A stretch of 64,000 nucleotides of DNA, from positions 5,580,001 through 5,644,000 of the forward strand of contig NZ_CP134696.1 in the NCBI RefSeq assembly GCF_031851795.1, in the 5' to 3' direction. The translations under genes were made by a program, and so were the position numbers. Below the pieces are notes generated by a model. It ran no database searches, was not told the DNA's origin, and worked only from the letters and a program-made list of their open reading frames with translations. The DNA comes from Pontibacter sp. G13 (GTDB lineage: Bacteria > Bacteroidota > Bacteroidia > J057). Positions 52,649-61,838 of this stretch are shown in pieces; positions within the stretch are counted from its first letter, which is position 1, and every line of letters starts with the position of its first letter.

Positions 52649-53473
52649 ATGTCCCAAGACACCTCGGACCAAACCGGAACTCCTCCGGCAAACTCGCCCA
52701 ACGTCCAAGATCGCCTGACCCGGATTGAGGAATTTCTCTACGAGAACGTAGAGGAGCGAGTGAATCATCCTGTCTTTTTCCGCAATCTGCTGTATGTGTG
52801 CATCATCGCTTCGGTGTGTTGGCTGGGATGGTGGGGAATTAAGCTGATTTCCAAGCCGCCTGCTCGCCGACCCATTGTGGAGAAGATCCACCAGATTCGT
52901 CAGTTGGGAGAATTACACTTAGTGAAACATCACAGCAATAGCATCATTCCGGTTTATAAGGATCAAAAGAAGGATAAGAAGAAATTACGGCTGGTGATGG
53001 TCAGCCCTGCCGTGGTGTCAGGCTATATCAATCTCGATGAGCTCAAGACCGAGATTCTTCCCGATAGCATGATCAAAATCCATCTCCCACAACCGCAGGT
53101 ATCCAAGGTCCAATTGGACTATCGCAACACCGAAGAATTGCCGATATCCGAGACGTGGCTAGACTTTGAGAATATCCAGTGGGGCAAGGCATTTGGTCAG
53201 ATACAGCTCGGGATTGGGGATGCCCAAGACTCGGTGCGCGCTCGCGCCATCCGGATGAATATCGAGGGCGATGTATGGAAACAAGCAGAGGCATTCCTCA
53301 AGACCCAGGTCGAGATGGTGGGCTATCAGCCGATATTCGTTCGTCCGGAATCCACTCCCAAGTTTGGGCAAGGCGCCTTGAAAGCTGAGATCAGCCGACT
53401 GCTCGATCAGGAGAACTTATCGGGAGAAGATCAGAAGGTACTGAAACTCCTCTTGAAACAATTGGTCAAATAA
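52649..53473 (+). CDS. DUF4230 membrane-anchored protein
   Basis: About 274 residues from ATG 52649; alternative starts at 52613 and TTG 52592 exist. One membrane segment (NLLYVCIIASVCWLGWWGIK) precedes a DUF4230 domain: EKIHQIRQLGELHLVKHHSN, VVSGYINLDELK, IHLPQPQVSKVQLDYRN. The C-terminal ~90 residues are helical. Function unknown; probably periplasmic with an N-terminal anchor. It forms an operon with the next gene (12 bases apart). Confidence 0.85.
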   Translation: MSQDTSDQTGTPPANSPNVQDRLTRIEEFLYENVEERVNHPVFFRNLLYVCIIASVCWLGWWGIKLISKPPARRPIVEKIHQIRQLGELHLVKHHSNSIIPVYKDQKKDKKKLRLVMVSPAVVSGYINLDELKTEILPDSMIKIHLPQPQVSKVQLDYRNTEELPISETWLDFENIQWGKAFGQIQLGIGDAQDSVRARAIRMNIEGDVWKQAEAFLKTQVEMVGYQPIFVRPESTPKFGQGALKAEISRLLDQENLSGEDQKVLKLLLKQLVK

Positions 53474-53485
53474 TCCGACTCCCCC

Positions 53486-54886
53486 ATGCAAAAGCTCAAA
53501 TTCACCTTCCTATTGGCGCTACTCTTGGTGGGAATCGTCGCGGGTTTTTTTCTGCGGAATGCCTTCAAGAAAAAAGGATATCATCCCATTGCGGCTAGCT
53601 CTATTTTCAAGAAAATCGAGCATGTCAAACAGCTTCGGTTGGTCTCCTATTATTCGGAAGAATTGGTCGTCCTTGGGGAGCAACGGGAATTTCTGACCGA
53701 ACTTGCCGAGAAAAAAGAAACGGTCAACCGCCTCAATTCGGAGATCTCCACCCTCCAGCAGCAGATTACCCTCACCGAGCAAGGCCTTGAGCAGCTCAAG
53801 GTATTGGATGGGACCTTTGTGAGTCAGCTCCCAGAGTTGAATGCCGAACTCATCTATCGGTCCACCATGCTCAATGTAGTGAGCGGGCTCAATGTGAAGA
53901 ACTTCACCCAACAACAAGCGGATTCGCTTTCCAACTGGTACGAGGCGGATATTTTGGCCAATCTCAAGCTCGGCCAACTGCTGGCACTCAAGGATTCGCT
54001 TGCAAAGAATCAGCAGGATCGCGACGATCGGACTATCACTCGCAAAGTCTACAAAGACCGGAAATCAGCTATAAACGAATTACTGGAACCTTTTGATCAA
54101 GGCCTGAAGGCATTTGCGGATGCCAAATCTCAAACGCTGGAAGACAAGATCAAGAGTCTCAAGCAATCCATCACCAAAACCGAGAAAAGAGAGCGGAAGA
54201 CCGCCAAAATTCGGTCCGATAATTTGGCGGAGTACCGCAAGCGTCTGTCAGAGCTGAAAGATGAACTCTGGCAATCTTCCTTCAAGCTTGAGGAAGCTAC
54301 CCGAGACTTGAGCATTGCCGAGCAGGAACTGGCAGATGCCCAATCAGATCCGCTCACAGGAAAAGCTGCGGGACTCGATCCCAAGATCTTGATGACTTTG
54401 CCGGCCGAGCTGTATGTCTACATGGATTTGACCCAGATCCAAATCAATGAAGATTCGCTGGAAAGCAAGATCCTCTATGTCCAGCTTCCCGAAATCGAGG
54501 CGGACTCGGTTTTCTTGGACGTGGCTTCTTCCCGCGTAGATGCCTTGGACAATTCCACCTTCACGACCAAAGGTCAACGAGCCTACCACATGCTATTGGA
54601 GCAACTCAAGCTCGCGCTATTGAACAAAAGCCAGAAAGTCCGTCAGGAGGCCATCGATGCTGGGGTACTGTCTGAGGCCCAATTCATGGCGGAAAATTAT
54701 GTGGGAAAATTCTTTGGGTCCATGGGCGTTGAAGTACGATTTGAGCAGCTCGTGCCAGAGGCCGATAGCGTATCGACGGGAGATTCCACCCTCGCCGCAA
54801 TCCCGATGCTTCATCCGGAAAAGGCATCCGTGGAGGAGCTGGATTTTTTGCCTTTGGAATTGGCGATGATGATCGCGCAGCCTTAG
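53486..54886 (+). CDS. DUF4230-like protein split by a long coiled coil
   Basis: 466 residues. After a signal anchor (FTFLLALLLVGIVAGFFLRN), residues ~40-65 (IFKKIEHVKQLRLVSYYSEE) match the first part of DUF4230. About 230 residues of predicted coiled coil follow (TVNRLNSEISTLQQQITLTE, KIKSLKQSITKTEKRERKTA, LSELKDELWQSSFKLEEATR). The second half of the domain then resumes at LPAELYVYMDLTQIQINED and ILYVQLPEIEADSVFLDVAS. It is a paralogue of the previous gene with an insertion, implying an extended periplasmic rod. Function unknown. Confidence 0.8.
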   Translation: MQKLKFTFLLALLLVGIVAGFFLRNAFKKKGYHPIAASSIFKKIEHVKQLRLVSYYSEELVVLGEQREFLTELAEKKETVNRLNSEISTLQQQITLTEQGLEQLKVLDGTFVSQLPELNAELIYRSTMLNVVSGLNVKNFTQQQADSLSNWYEADILANLKLGQLLALKDSLAKNQQDRDDRTITRKVYKDRKSAINELLEPFDQGLKAFADAKSQTLEDKIKSLKQSITKTEKRERKTAKIRSDNLAEYRKRLSELKDELWQSSFKLEEATRDLSIAEQELADAQSDPLTGKAAGLDPKILMTLPAELYVYMDLTQIQINEDSLESKILYVQLPEIEADSVFLDVASSRVDALDNSTFTTKGQRAYHMLLEQLKLALLNKSQKVRQEAIDAGVLSEAQFMAENYVGKFFGSMGVEVRFEQLVPEADSVSTGDSTLAAIPMLHPEKASVEELDFLPLELAMMIAQP

Positions 54887-54915
54887 GGAAGTTACCTTTC
54901 AATCAAAACTCTCCC

Positions 54916-55389
54916 GTGTCCGTCCATATTCACCCACTTCCCTCAGGCCAATTGCCCCCCATGAATCTTCTCCTCGCGGCAGATCCTTCTCGGGCTTTGA
55001 TTGAGCGATATCTGGCGTCTGGAACCTGCTTTGTCGCTTCAAAAGAGCATGAAATGGTCGGGGTGATGGTATTGGACATAATCGATGCGCATACCTTGGA
55101 GATCAAAAATATCTCCGTTGAGGACTCCCACCAGAGGCAGGGAATTGGGACCGCCCTCCTCAGCCATGCAGAACAGGAATGCCAGCGGATGGGCTGCAAC
55201 ACCCTCCTGATCGCCACCGGTAATTCCAGCATCGGTCAATTGGCACTCTACCAGAAATGCGGATTCGAGATGGTGCGGATTGAGCGAAACTTCTTCTTGG
55301 AGCGCTACGAAACACCGATTTTCGAGGATGGGATCCCATGCAAGCACCAGGTTGTGTTGGAGAAGAGGATAGGGGAGAAAAATCGATAG
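54916..55389 (+). CDS. GNAT-family N-acetyltransferase
   Basis: 157 residues with a GTG start at 54916 (the first ATG at 54961 would cut the domain). LEIKNISVEDSHQRQGIGTA contains the acetyl-CoA loop, and NSSIGQLALYQKCGFEMVRI the end of the GNAT fold. The C-terminal extension (PIFEDGIPCKHQVVLEKRI) is common in a subgroup of small GNATs. The acceptor is unknown. Confidence 0.88.
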   Translation: MSVHIHPLPSGQLPPMNLLLAADPSRALIERYLASGTCFVASKEHEMVGVMVLDIIDAHTLEIKNISVEDSHQRQGIGTALLSHAEQECQRMGCNTLLIATGNSSIGQLALYQKCGFEMVRIERNFFLERYETPIFEDGIPCKHQVVLEKRIGEKNR

Positions 55390-55407
55390 GGGAGTGCTTC
55401 AAAAGGG

Positions 55408-55439
55408 ACGCCTTCTTTGCGCTAGCGCAAAGAAGGCGT
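55408..55439. terminator. Perfect 15-bp inverted repeat between convergent genes
   Basis: ACGCCTTCTTTGCGC, TA, GCGCAAAGAAGGCGT. It lies 19 bases after the GNAT stop and 22 bases beyond the 3' end of the serine hydrolase gene, so it likely ends both transcripts, although no long T run is present. Confidence 0.7.
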
Positions 55440-55460
55440 ATTCATTCATTGGCAGAAAAA

Positions 55461-56780
55461 TCAGTCAAATAGTCCAGAAGTTGCGATGGGCCTCAAAAAA
55501 CGGTGCGCTGAATCATCAGGGACATTGGTGGAGAAGAAGGCTATCACCAGATCTCTGCTTGGCGACACATAGATTCCTTGGCTTTGGAGACCGGATTTCC
55601 AGAAGTCTCCATCCTCCCAGACTCCATCCCATTGCCTGGCATTGGAGATTACCTCATCATCGTTCAGTCGACTGATGAATGTGGGACCATCAAATCCATT
55701 TCGGAAAAATGTCCTAGAACGAACGCCACGCTGAATGCGGGAGATGATCTCGGGAGACACCACCTGCTCTACAGCAATTTTGTCCCAGCTAGGGGTGTAA
55801 AGCATCCCGATCCTTGCAAGATCTCGGAGCCTACTCGAAATGATGCCGTGGGCGCAAGCTAGCCCTCCCGGAGAGAGGTGTAGGTTGAGTGTGCTTTCTG
55901 CGCCGACCTTGGAGTATACCCGCTGATCGATGAATTGGGCGAACGGCATTTCCGATACCGTTTCCACTAGGACCACAAGCATTTGGGTATGCGGAGAGCC
56001 ATATTCCAGCTTTTGTCCGGGGGGATTTTGTACCTGTGCTTCTTTCAGGACATCTTTCACCCGTTCATGTTTCCCTTGGAAGGTCAACCCGAATTCCGCC
56101 AAAAACAGGCGGGTCGCGATGGAATTGGGGTCAGCGCGGGTTTGGTCATTTTCTTCGGAATTGAGTCCAGGAGTCATGTCCATCACATCGATGACCTTGA
56201 TCTTGCCATACGCGGTATCCCGAAAGTCTGGAACATATTCTCCGATGGTCTTTTCTTGGTCTATTTTTCCATCACTAATCAACAGGTCCACCGCCAGCCC
56301 GGGCAGAATCTTACCGCAGGACATCCATACGTGGTGATCCTTCTCGGTCATCCCTTGATAGTTTTCATAGACGATTTTCCCGTTGTGAACCACGAGATAT
56401 CCTTGTGCATAGCTCTCGGGATGGACCATGAATTCATCTAAGGAAATGGAGCCAAAATTTTTCGTGTCTGCTTGGATCTTGCCAATGGCTGGTTGAAGGG
56501 CTTTGGGCAATTCCATAACGGATTGCTTTGCTTCCAGAATGGCTGTCGGGAAGATCTCCGAGGTACGAAGACTCCACCATACAGCGTCATCTCCACCTTT
56601 GAGCAAATGAGGAAGTGTATAGTTTGCCCGATATGCCTCGACTTGTTTCTGGGTGAATCCTTTGAGGAATTCCTGAATGGGAGTTCGTTTTTCTCCCGAT
56701 GATTGCGGTGCTTGAGCGCTGCTTGAGTTTCCCATGGAAGAGTTTTTAACTGTATTTGATATGCCGTGAAACTGCTGCAT
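55461..56780 (-). CDS. Serine hydrolase, class C beta-lactamase family
   Basis: About 439 residues from ATG 56780; an ATG at 56735 is equally plausible and no signal peptide is visible from either. The nucleophile motif SxxK is WMSCGKIL, the second motif YxS is EYGSPHTQ, and conserved helices surround TIGEYVPDFRDTAYGKIKVI and DVMDMTPGLN. The C-terminal part QGIYVSPSRDLVIAFFS is typical of the family. Such enzymes are esterases, peptidases or transferases more often than true beta-lactamases. The substrate is unknown. Confidence 0.87.
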   Translation of the reverse strand: MQQFHGISNTVKNSSMGNSSSAQAPQSSGEKRTPIQEFLKGFTQKQVEAYRANYTLPHLLKGGDDAVWWSLRTSEIFPTAILEAKQSVMELPKALQPAIGKIQADTKNFGSISLDEFMVHPESYAQGYLVVHNGKIVYENYQGMTEKDHHVWMSCGKILPGLAVDLLISDGKIDQEKTIGEYVPDFRDTAYGKIKVIDVMDMTPGLNSEENDQTRADPNSIATRLFLAEFGLTFQGKHERVKDVLKEAQVQNPPGQKLEYGSPHTQMLVVLVETVSEMPFAQFIDQRVYSKVGAESTLNLHLSPGGLACAHGIISSRLRDLARIGMLYTPSWDKIAVEQVVSPEIISRIQRGVRSRTFFRNGFDGPTFISRLNDDEVISNARQWDGVWEDGDFWKSGLQSQGIYVSPSRDLVIAFFSTNVPDDSAHRFLRPIATSGLFD

Positions 56781-57115
56781 TGGAAGAATGTTGAACAAGC
56801 GATTTGGAAGAATGCAAAAGTGTTAGGGATTCATGAGTAGATACCTTTTGCTTTCCCCCCTATAGAAAATTGAAAAGCCGTCAGGTCCGGCTCAACAAAA
56901 AAACCTCCCTTCATCAGCCTATTTCATGACCACGAAAACTCAACCCTAACCAGACAAATCACCCAATTCCTACCTCAAACATCCTGAATTCGTCCAGTAG
57001 GACTTCTTTCCCCTTGTGCCAATCCATCCGGCGCTAGATTCAGCAAGGATTCGCTCGCCCGAATCTCCATCCTCTGCTGCGAAAGCAGCGAGGGGTTCAC
57101 CTATTCTCTAGCTTT
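56781..57115. other. 335-base divergent spacer
   Basis: Between the serine hydrolase and GH43-like genes. It contains a weak hairpin AGCCG...CGGCT with an A run (56876-56903) and a small GCTGC-GAAA-GCAGC hairpin near 57080. Promoters for both genes should lie here, but none is clear. Confidence 0.45.
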
Positions 57116-58474
57116 ATGAAGAAACTTCTCCCACTTCTTATTTTCCTTGCTGGATGCACCATTCAACAAGAAACGTCCATTTCGACTGGTGTACACCCCG
57201 ATGCCAAACAGGTAGATCTGATCGTGCCTGAACATGGCATGGCCGATCCTCATGCTTGGGTTCAAAATGATACCGTATTCATCATTTGTGGGCATGATGA
57301 ATCTTGGCTGGGGCGTGGCTCATTCCGGATGGATCGATGGGAAATTTGGTCCTCTACCAATCTCGAGGATTGGACCTTCCACAGCAGCATTCTCCCCAAG
57401 GATACCTACATCGGCGATTTGCCCAACTGTTGGGCAGGAGATATCTGCGAACGCGACGGCAAATACTATTGGTTCTTCTCCAATCGAAATATCAATACGG
57501 GCGTGGTGGTCGCAGATCAGATTACAGGTCCATATCGCGATGAGCTTGGTGAACCGCTTCTCCCGAAAGGCATTGTGCCTGTGCATGCCTATGATCCGGA
57601 AATCTACATGGAGGATGGGGTGTACACCATCTGTTTTGGTTCTGGAACCTATTACATGGCCACGCTTGCCGAGGATATGATGTCGTTGGAAACAGAACCA
57701 ACACCGATTTTGGTGAAGGATGATGAAGGCAAAAAGATGGGCACTGGGGACAAATCTACCCTGTTCAAACGAGATGGTTGGTACTATCTCGTTTGGGGGT
57801 CGAAATATGCCATGTCCAGAGAGTTGTATGGTCCATACCACTATCAAGGGCCGTTTTTGGATGGAGGCCATACCAGTTTTTTCGATTGGGATGGGCAGAA
57901 ATATGTTTTGCAGGAGAATCACGACATCTCTGCCTTCTATCGAGGAGCGAGCCTGAAACCCGTATTTTTCCATGAGGACGGAACCATTATCATTCCGGAG
58001 AATGACCGCTGGTTTCCGGGACCTGGACGTCCTTTTCGGTTTGAGCGGAGCACGATGGGTTGGCGATCTTTGGACGGGTCAACCATCGATATGCAGGAAG
58101 GGAAATTGACGGGTACGCTCCAGGCTGCAGGAGCTACAGTAGTGAGTGCGCCTTGGCTGTACACAGATTTGCAAGCATGTTCACAGATTACCGTCAAGCT
58201 CAAAAATGCCTCTCCAGCTACCCAGATGGAGATTTCGATTTTTTCGCGAAATCAAGGAGCTGATTTCTGGCGTACGCAAACGGACGAAATTGATTGGACA
58301 CAGCAGACTTGGATTACCTATCCGATCGAGGCTCATGATCCAGACTTCCGCAGCTATACCCTTTCCTTGGAGGAATTCCCGGATCTTCGGCAAAGGCTCA
58401 TGCAAGTGGGGCTTAGGCCTGCCACCAATGCTTCGGAGGGGACTTGGGAAATTGAGGAGATTGTGATAGAGTAA
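57116..58474 (+). CDS. GH43-like five-bladed propeller glycoside hydrolase, lipoprotein
   Basis: 452 residues. The signal peptide has lipobox LAGC. ADPHAWVQNDTVFIICGHDE supplies the first-blade catalytic Asp, then WAGDICERDGKYYWFFS, VHAYDPEIYMEDGVYTICFG and STLFKRDGWYYLVWGSKY are typical propeller blades of GH43/GH117-type enzymes. The last ~130 residues form a jelly-roll-like beta domain that may bind carbohydrate. It probably trims side chains or oligosaccharides of algal polysaccharides at the surface. The exact family (GH43, GH117 or related) is uncertain. Confidence 0.85.
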   Translation: MKKLLPLLIFLAGCTIQQETSISTGVHPDAKQVDLIVPEHGMADPHAWVQNDTVFIICGHDESWLGRGSFRMDRWEIWSSTNLEDWTFHSSILPKDTYIGDLPNCWAGDICERDGKYYWFFSNRNINTGVVVADQITGPYRDELGEPLLPKGIVPVHAYDPEIYMEDGVYTICFGSGTYYMATLAEDMMSLETEPTPILVKDDEGKKMGTGDKSTLFKRDGWYYLVWGSKYAMSRELYGPYHYQGPFLDGGHTSFFDWDGQKYVLQENHDISAFYRGASLKPVFFHEDGTIIIPENDRWFPGPGRPFRFERSTMGWRSLDGSTIDMQEGKLTGTLQAAGATVVSAPWLYTDLQACSQITVKLKNASPATQMEISIFSRNQGADFWRTQTDEIDWTQQTWITYPIEAHDPDFRSYTLSLEEFPDLRQRLMQVGLRPATNASEGTWEIEEIVIE

Positions 58475-58561
58475 TTGGGTCGGACTTTTTTTGCAGGGAA
58501 AGAATCTGATAGGTCCTCTTCTATTCAGGGGGATGTTATATTGATCCAAAGTGATTATCCC

Positions 58562-59077
58562 ATGCAAGAAATAGAGCCCAAAGTAGAGGTAAAGGAATCC
58601 ACGATAAAGCGGATTGGCGGTTATTTGCATCGCATTGTGCCTATCGCAGACAAGTCAGGAAAAATCATCAGTTATGCATTGAGACCCCTCATGCTGGAAT
58701 TCAAGCCTCGGGATATCATGCAGGTAGTAGTAGGGGCTTCTCTGTTGGCTATTCCTGTATCGTTGACAGAAGAAGCATGGGTACTTGGCGCGGAATTGCC
58801 CATCGCCAATGTTGGAGCCATTGCCTTACTTTCGTTGTTGATGATTTCCATTTTCATCTATTTCAATTTTTATCGAATGACCTTTAAGGGGTATATCTTC
58901 GAATTTGTGAAACGGGTGATTGGAACCTATCTGATTTCAATTCTGGTGGTGGGCTTGATTCTCACGATCATAGAGAAATGTCCGTGGGGAACTGATCATG
59001 TCTTGGCCATCAAACGAATCGTAATCGTATCGTTTCCTGCTGCTATGAGTGGGACTTTGAGTGATACCATCAAATAA
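58562..59077 (+). CDS. Integral membrane protein, DUF2391-like
   Basis: About 171 residues from ATG 58562 (the frame is open earlier but without logic). Four membrane segments are predicted: DIMQVVVGASLLAIPVSLTE, VGAIALLSLLMISIFIYFNF, VIGTYLISILVVGLILTIIE, and VIVSFPAAMSGTLSDTI. RDIMQVVVGASLLAIPVSLT with TEEAWVLGAELP matches a family of putative integral membrane proteins (DUF2391). Function unknown. A bidirectional terminator follows. Confidence 0.78.
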   Translation: MQEIEPKVEVKESTIKRIGGYLHRIVPIADKSGKIISYALRPLMLEFKPRDIMQVVVGASLLAIPVSLTEEAWVLGAELPIANVGAIALLSLLMISIFIYFNFYRMTFKGYIFEFVKRVIGTYLISILVVGLILTIIEKCPWGTDHVLAIKRIVIVSFPAAMSGTLSDTIK

Positions 59078-59095
59078 CCTAATAGGGGACATTCC

Positions 59096-59130
59096 AAAAA
59101 GCGGCTACCTCAAACTGGGTAGCCGCTTTC
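59096..59130. terminator. Bidirectional intrinsic terminator
   Basis: AAAGCGGCTACC and GGTAGCCGCTTT (59098-59109 and 59118-59129) form a perfect stem with A and T runs, between the DUF2391-like gene and the convergent GH16 gene. Confidence 0.92.
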
Positions 59131-59180
59131 AATTATCCATCAACATATTGGGCGCTCCCCTTGTGCACCCTACTTCATGG

Positions 59181-60830
59181 TTATTTTACCCAGACTTTGG
59201 CCACCTGAGGGATTCCGTCGTTTCCGGTTACCCGCATGATGTACATGCCAGCTGCTAGTTTGCTCGTTTCCGTAGCTGGAACTCTCAGCTGAACTTGTCC
59301 TGCCTGCAACTTGGGGTAATGGCGTTGGTAAATCGTCTGTCCCTTGAGGTCAAACAGTACGAGGTCTGCAGTTCCTTCCGCCAGCATATCGAATGTGACA
59401 TTCAGATCAGTTCCGGACACAGGTTGAGGCGCGACCACCAAATCGGCTCTGGCGGCTTGGGTCGTTTCTCCCAATCGGGCACTGGCATTGGGGATGATTT
59501 CCCAAAGCTGGTTGTCGTTGGTGCTACTGGCATTCCAGAGATGCACATTGTCATTGTTGTAGGTAGAGGCCGACCCGCTGTTGGGGCTGCGATCCATCGC
59601 TCGGGAAGTACAGTGGGTGGGTTTGAACATGTAGTAGTTTCCTACCTTTTCGAGCTTCCATTTCTGGTGAGAAGCTGTTGCTGCCGTCCAAGTACCTACA
59701 TTTGATCCATTGGCACAGTTGGCATAAGGCACTTCCAGATATCGAGTGCAACAAGCGAGCTTAATCCGGTACACATCATTTCCGAGGTGCTCGAAGTCCC
59801 ACCGCTGGTCATTGTATGCGCCCGGTGTCACGGTGATGGCGTTGAAGTTGTTGCCAACTGCCGGCCATTCTGGAGCGCCTAGATATTTGTTGTCAGCCTT
59901 GTTTTTGATGGCGTAGCGGCCATTCGCAATCAATTGACCGGATGGGGCATCTTCCAATTTCCACGTGCGCACCCAGTCGTAGAAGGTCGTGCGCTCCGTC
60001 CAAGTACCGGTCATCCCTCCATCAGCAGGCACAGGGTTCCAATCGTAGGTTTCTGTCACCAATTTGATGTACATCGGAATGTCGAAGTCGGCGTAGGGAG
60101 TCACGCTGTAGACATACTGCCCGTCGAGGAAGAACTGGATCTCTGTGGCACTTTTCCACCACGCTCCATAGGTGTGGTACGCATCGTAAACTTTGCCACC
60201 CGTAGGGGTGTCGTCCCCACGAGAACCCACGGGCTCTCCGCAGCTGACATTTCGGCTGTGGGTATTGGAGTGCATGGACTGGTCGAAATCTTGGGTCCAG
60301 CTAGCGGTGCTGTTGATATAGCCGACACATTCCTGAATGTCCAATTCGGTGACGCGTTGATCACAACCCGTCTGCTCGTTTTTGTAGTTGATCAGCCAGA
60401 ACGTCGAAGACATGAAGGTCTTGTTGGCCTTCATGCGGGCTTCGTAATAGTACCCGACGTTTCCGGTGTTTTGTGAAATGACGTGGCCACAAGCATGGGT
60501 GAACGTGCTACCATTCACTACTTCCGGCGAACCGAGCTTGTAATTTGTGATGCGCATATTCCCGTTGGCCACCGAGACGGTATTTTGCTTGAAGAGGCCA
60601 GGTGCGCGTCCGACCCATCTGGTAGGATCGGTATTTTTCCATTTGGTGGTGTTGAGGGAAGTTCCGCTGAATTCATCGGAGAGATTTCCCACAAGTGCCC
60701 AGACCTTGCCGGATGGCTTGGGGTCCTGGCCTGAATTGAAAGTAGGGTTGGATTGACCGAGAACCACTGGCCCACCTAGTAGGGTCATGATCATCGGAAT
60801 CCACAGCGAGAATCGGAGAAGTTTTTTCAC
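59181..60830 (-). CDS. GH16 agarase/porphyranase-like enzyme with ricin-type domain and T9SS tail
   Basis: About 549 residues from GTG 60830, the same start type as its paralogue. Signal peptide LLRFSLWIPMIMTLLGG. The GH16 domain (~30-290) has WVGRAPGLFKQNTVSVANG, FMSSTFWLINYKNE, the catalytic ELDIQE (ExDxxE) and TFYDWVRTWKL. A ricin/CBM13-like domain (~300-450) with repeated QRWDFEHLG, QKWKLEKVG and NQLWEI follows. The C-terminal ~85 residues are a type IX sorting domain (VAPQPVSGTDLNVTFDMLAE, KLAAGMYIMRVTG). Secreted to digest a galactan such as agar or porphyran. Confidence 0.92.
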   Translation of the reverse strand: MKKLLRFSLWIPMIMTLLGGPVVLGQSNPTFNSGQDPKPSGKVWALVGNLSDEFSGTSLNTTKWKNTDPTRWVGRAPGLFKQNTVSVANGNMRITNYKLGSPEVVNGSTFTHACGHVISQNTGNVGYYYEARMKANKTFMSSTFWLINYKNEQTGCDQRVTELDIQECVGYINSTASWTQDFDQSMHSNTHSRNVSCGEPVGSRGDDTPTGGKVYDAYHTYGAWWKSATEIQFFLDGQYVYSVTPYADFDIPMYIKLVTETYDWNPVPADGGMTGTWTERTTFYDWVRTWKLEDAPSGQLIANGRYAIKNKADNKYLGAPEWPAVGNNFNAITVTPGAYNDQRWDFEHLGNDVYRIKLACCTRYLEVPYANCANGSNVGTWTAATASHQKWKLEKVGNYYMFKPTHCTSRAMDRSPNSGSASTYNNDNVHLWNASSTNDNQLWEIIPNASARLGETTQAARADLVVAPQPVSGTDLNVTFDMLAEGTADLVLFDLKGQTIYQRHYPKLQAGQVQLRVPATETSKLAAGMYIMRVTGNDGIPQVAKVWVK

Positions 60831-61838
60831 AGGTCGTAAAATCCTTAGTTGTAATGGGAGCTGTAGACTGTTTCCGTTTCGGGGCAGGGAGCCATTCTGT
60901 AGCATTCATGCACACGATTGGGAAAATGCCGGCAGCTTCCGGTGAATAGCAAGATTGTCCTTTCATGGCGCTTGAAAATCGAGTCCTTTCAGGGCCTTCC
61001 CGGCACCGGTCTATTTCGGGGATATCCACTTTGGTAGGTGGATAGTTTGTCCGGTGATTTATTCGGGGGGCTGAATTTCGTTTCATTTAGTTAGGGAAAG
61101 ATTCGTTTTGACGCTCGCTCACGGCCTAATAATCAACATTTTAGATAGGCTTTGATTCATCCGTGGCATGTCACAAATGTTTTCAGGTATGCGGTTGAGT
61201 ATTTGTCTAGTTTCTCAAAATCAGTGAGTTGGAGCAGTGAGGATTCGATACCCAGACGATCGGTCAGACATTTTTGGATTTCTATATATGTAAGGCTGTG
61301 AAGGGGCAAGGGGATAAGTGACCTAGTCGTGGATATGGACAGATTTTTGGCAAAAGGAGAACTTTACACAGAGGCGACAACCAATCGCCCATGCCAATCC
61401 GATAAGTCAAATGGTTTATTTTTGGATGATTTTTCGGGAAAATGGATAGATGGATCTCCAAGCATTGTATGAGGACTCCATCCAACGATTGTTCTTGAGG
61501 GGCAAACTGCTGTTCAGGGTTCAGGGGGAATGTGCAGGATGAGGCTCTCTGGATCGTGGCGACGTCTGCTTCAATCTTCTTCGATGACGATTGGTTGCAG
61601 CTATCGCTTTTGTGGGGGGCTTTGGGGGGATTGTCAGATCCCATGATTTGCCCAAGGGTGGAATGCACACTTCCTTTGGGTAAGGCTGAAAACGGGCAGC
61701 GGAGATGGGATTTTTCACCTGTATGAATGAATAGGCAGGGAGTCCGGTAGCATTCTCATACCTCCTCATACCTTCAAATATGCAAAAGGCCCTCACATTC
61801 TGGAGGGCCTTTCGAATTTGAATCAGGGGACTCTATGG
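60831..61838. other. 1.0-kb spacer between GH16 paralogues
   Basis: No credible gene. It holds the upstream region of the first GH16 gene, including CTAAGGATTTTACGACCT before its GTG, which closely matches CTTAGGATTTACGATCT before the second gene. The terminator of the second gene is at 61784. Open frames at 61.3-61.8 kb lack domains. Confidence 0.55.
61784..61812 (-). terminator. Intrinsic terminator after second GH16 gene
   Basis: On the minus strand AAAGGCCCTC (61812-61803) pairs with GAGGGCCTTT (61794-61785), followed by TGCAT. It starts 27 bases beyond the stop. Confidence 0.82.

Noticed and set aside
61282-61796. Two overlapping minus-strand frames between the GH16 genes
   Set aside because: No family, no start signal, low-complexity residue use; the region is the spacer upstream of the first gene.
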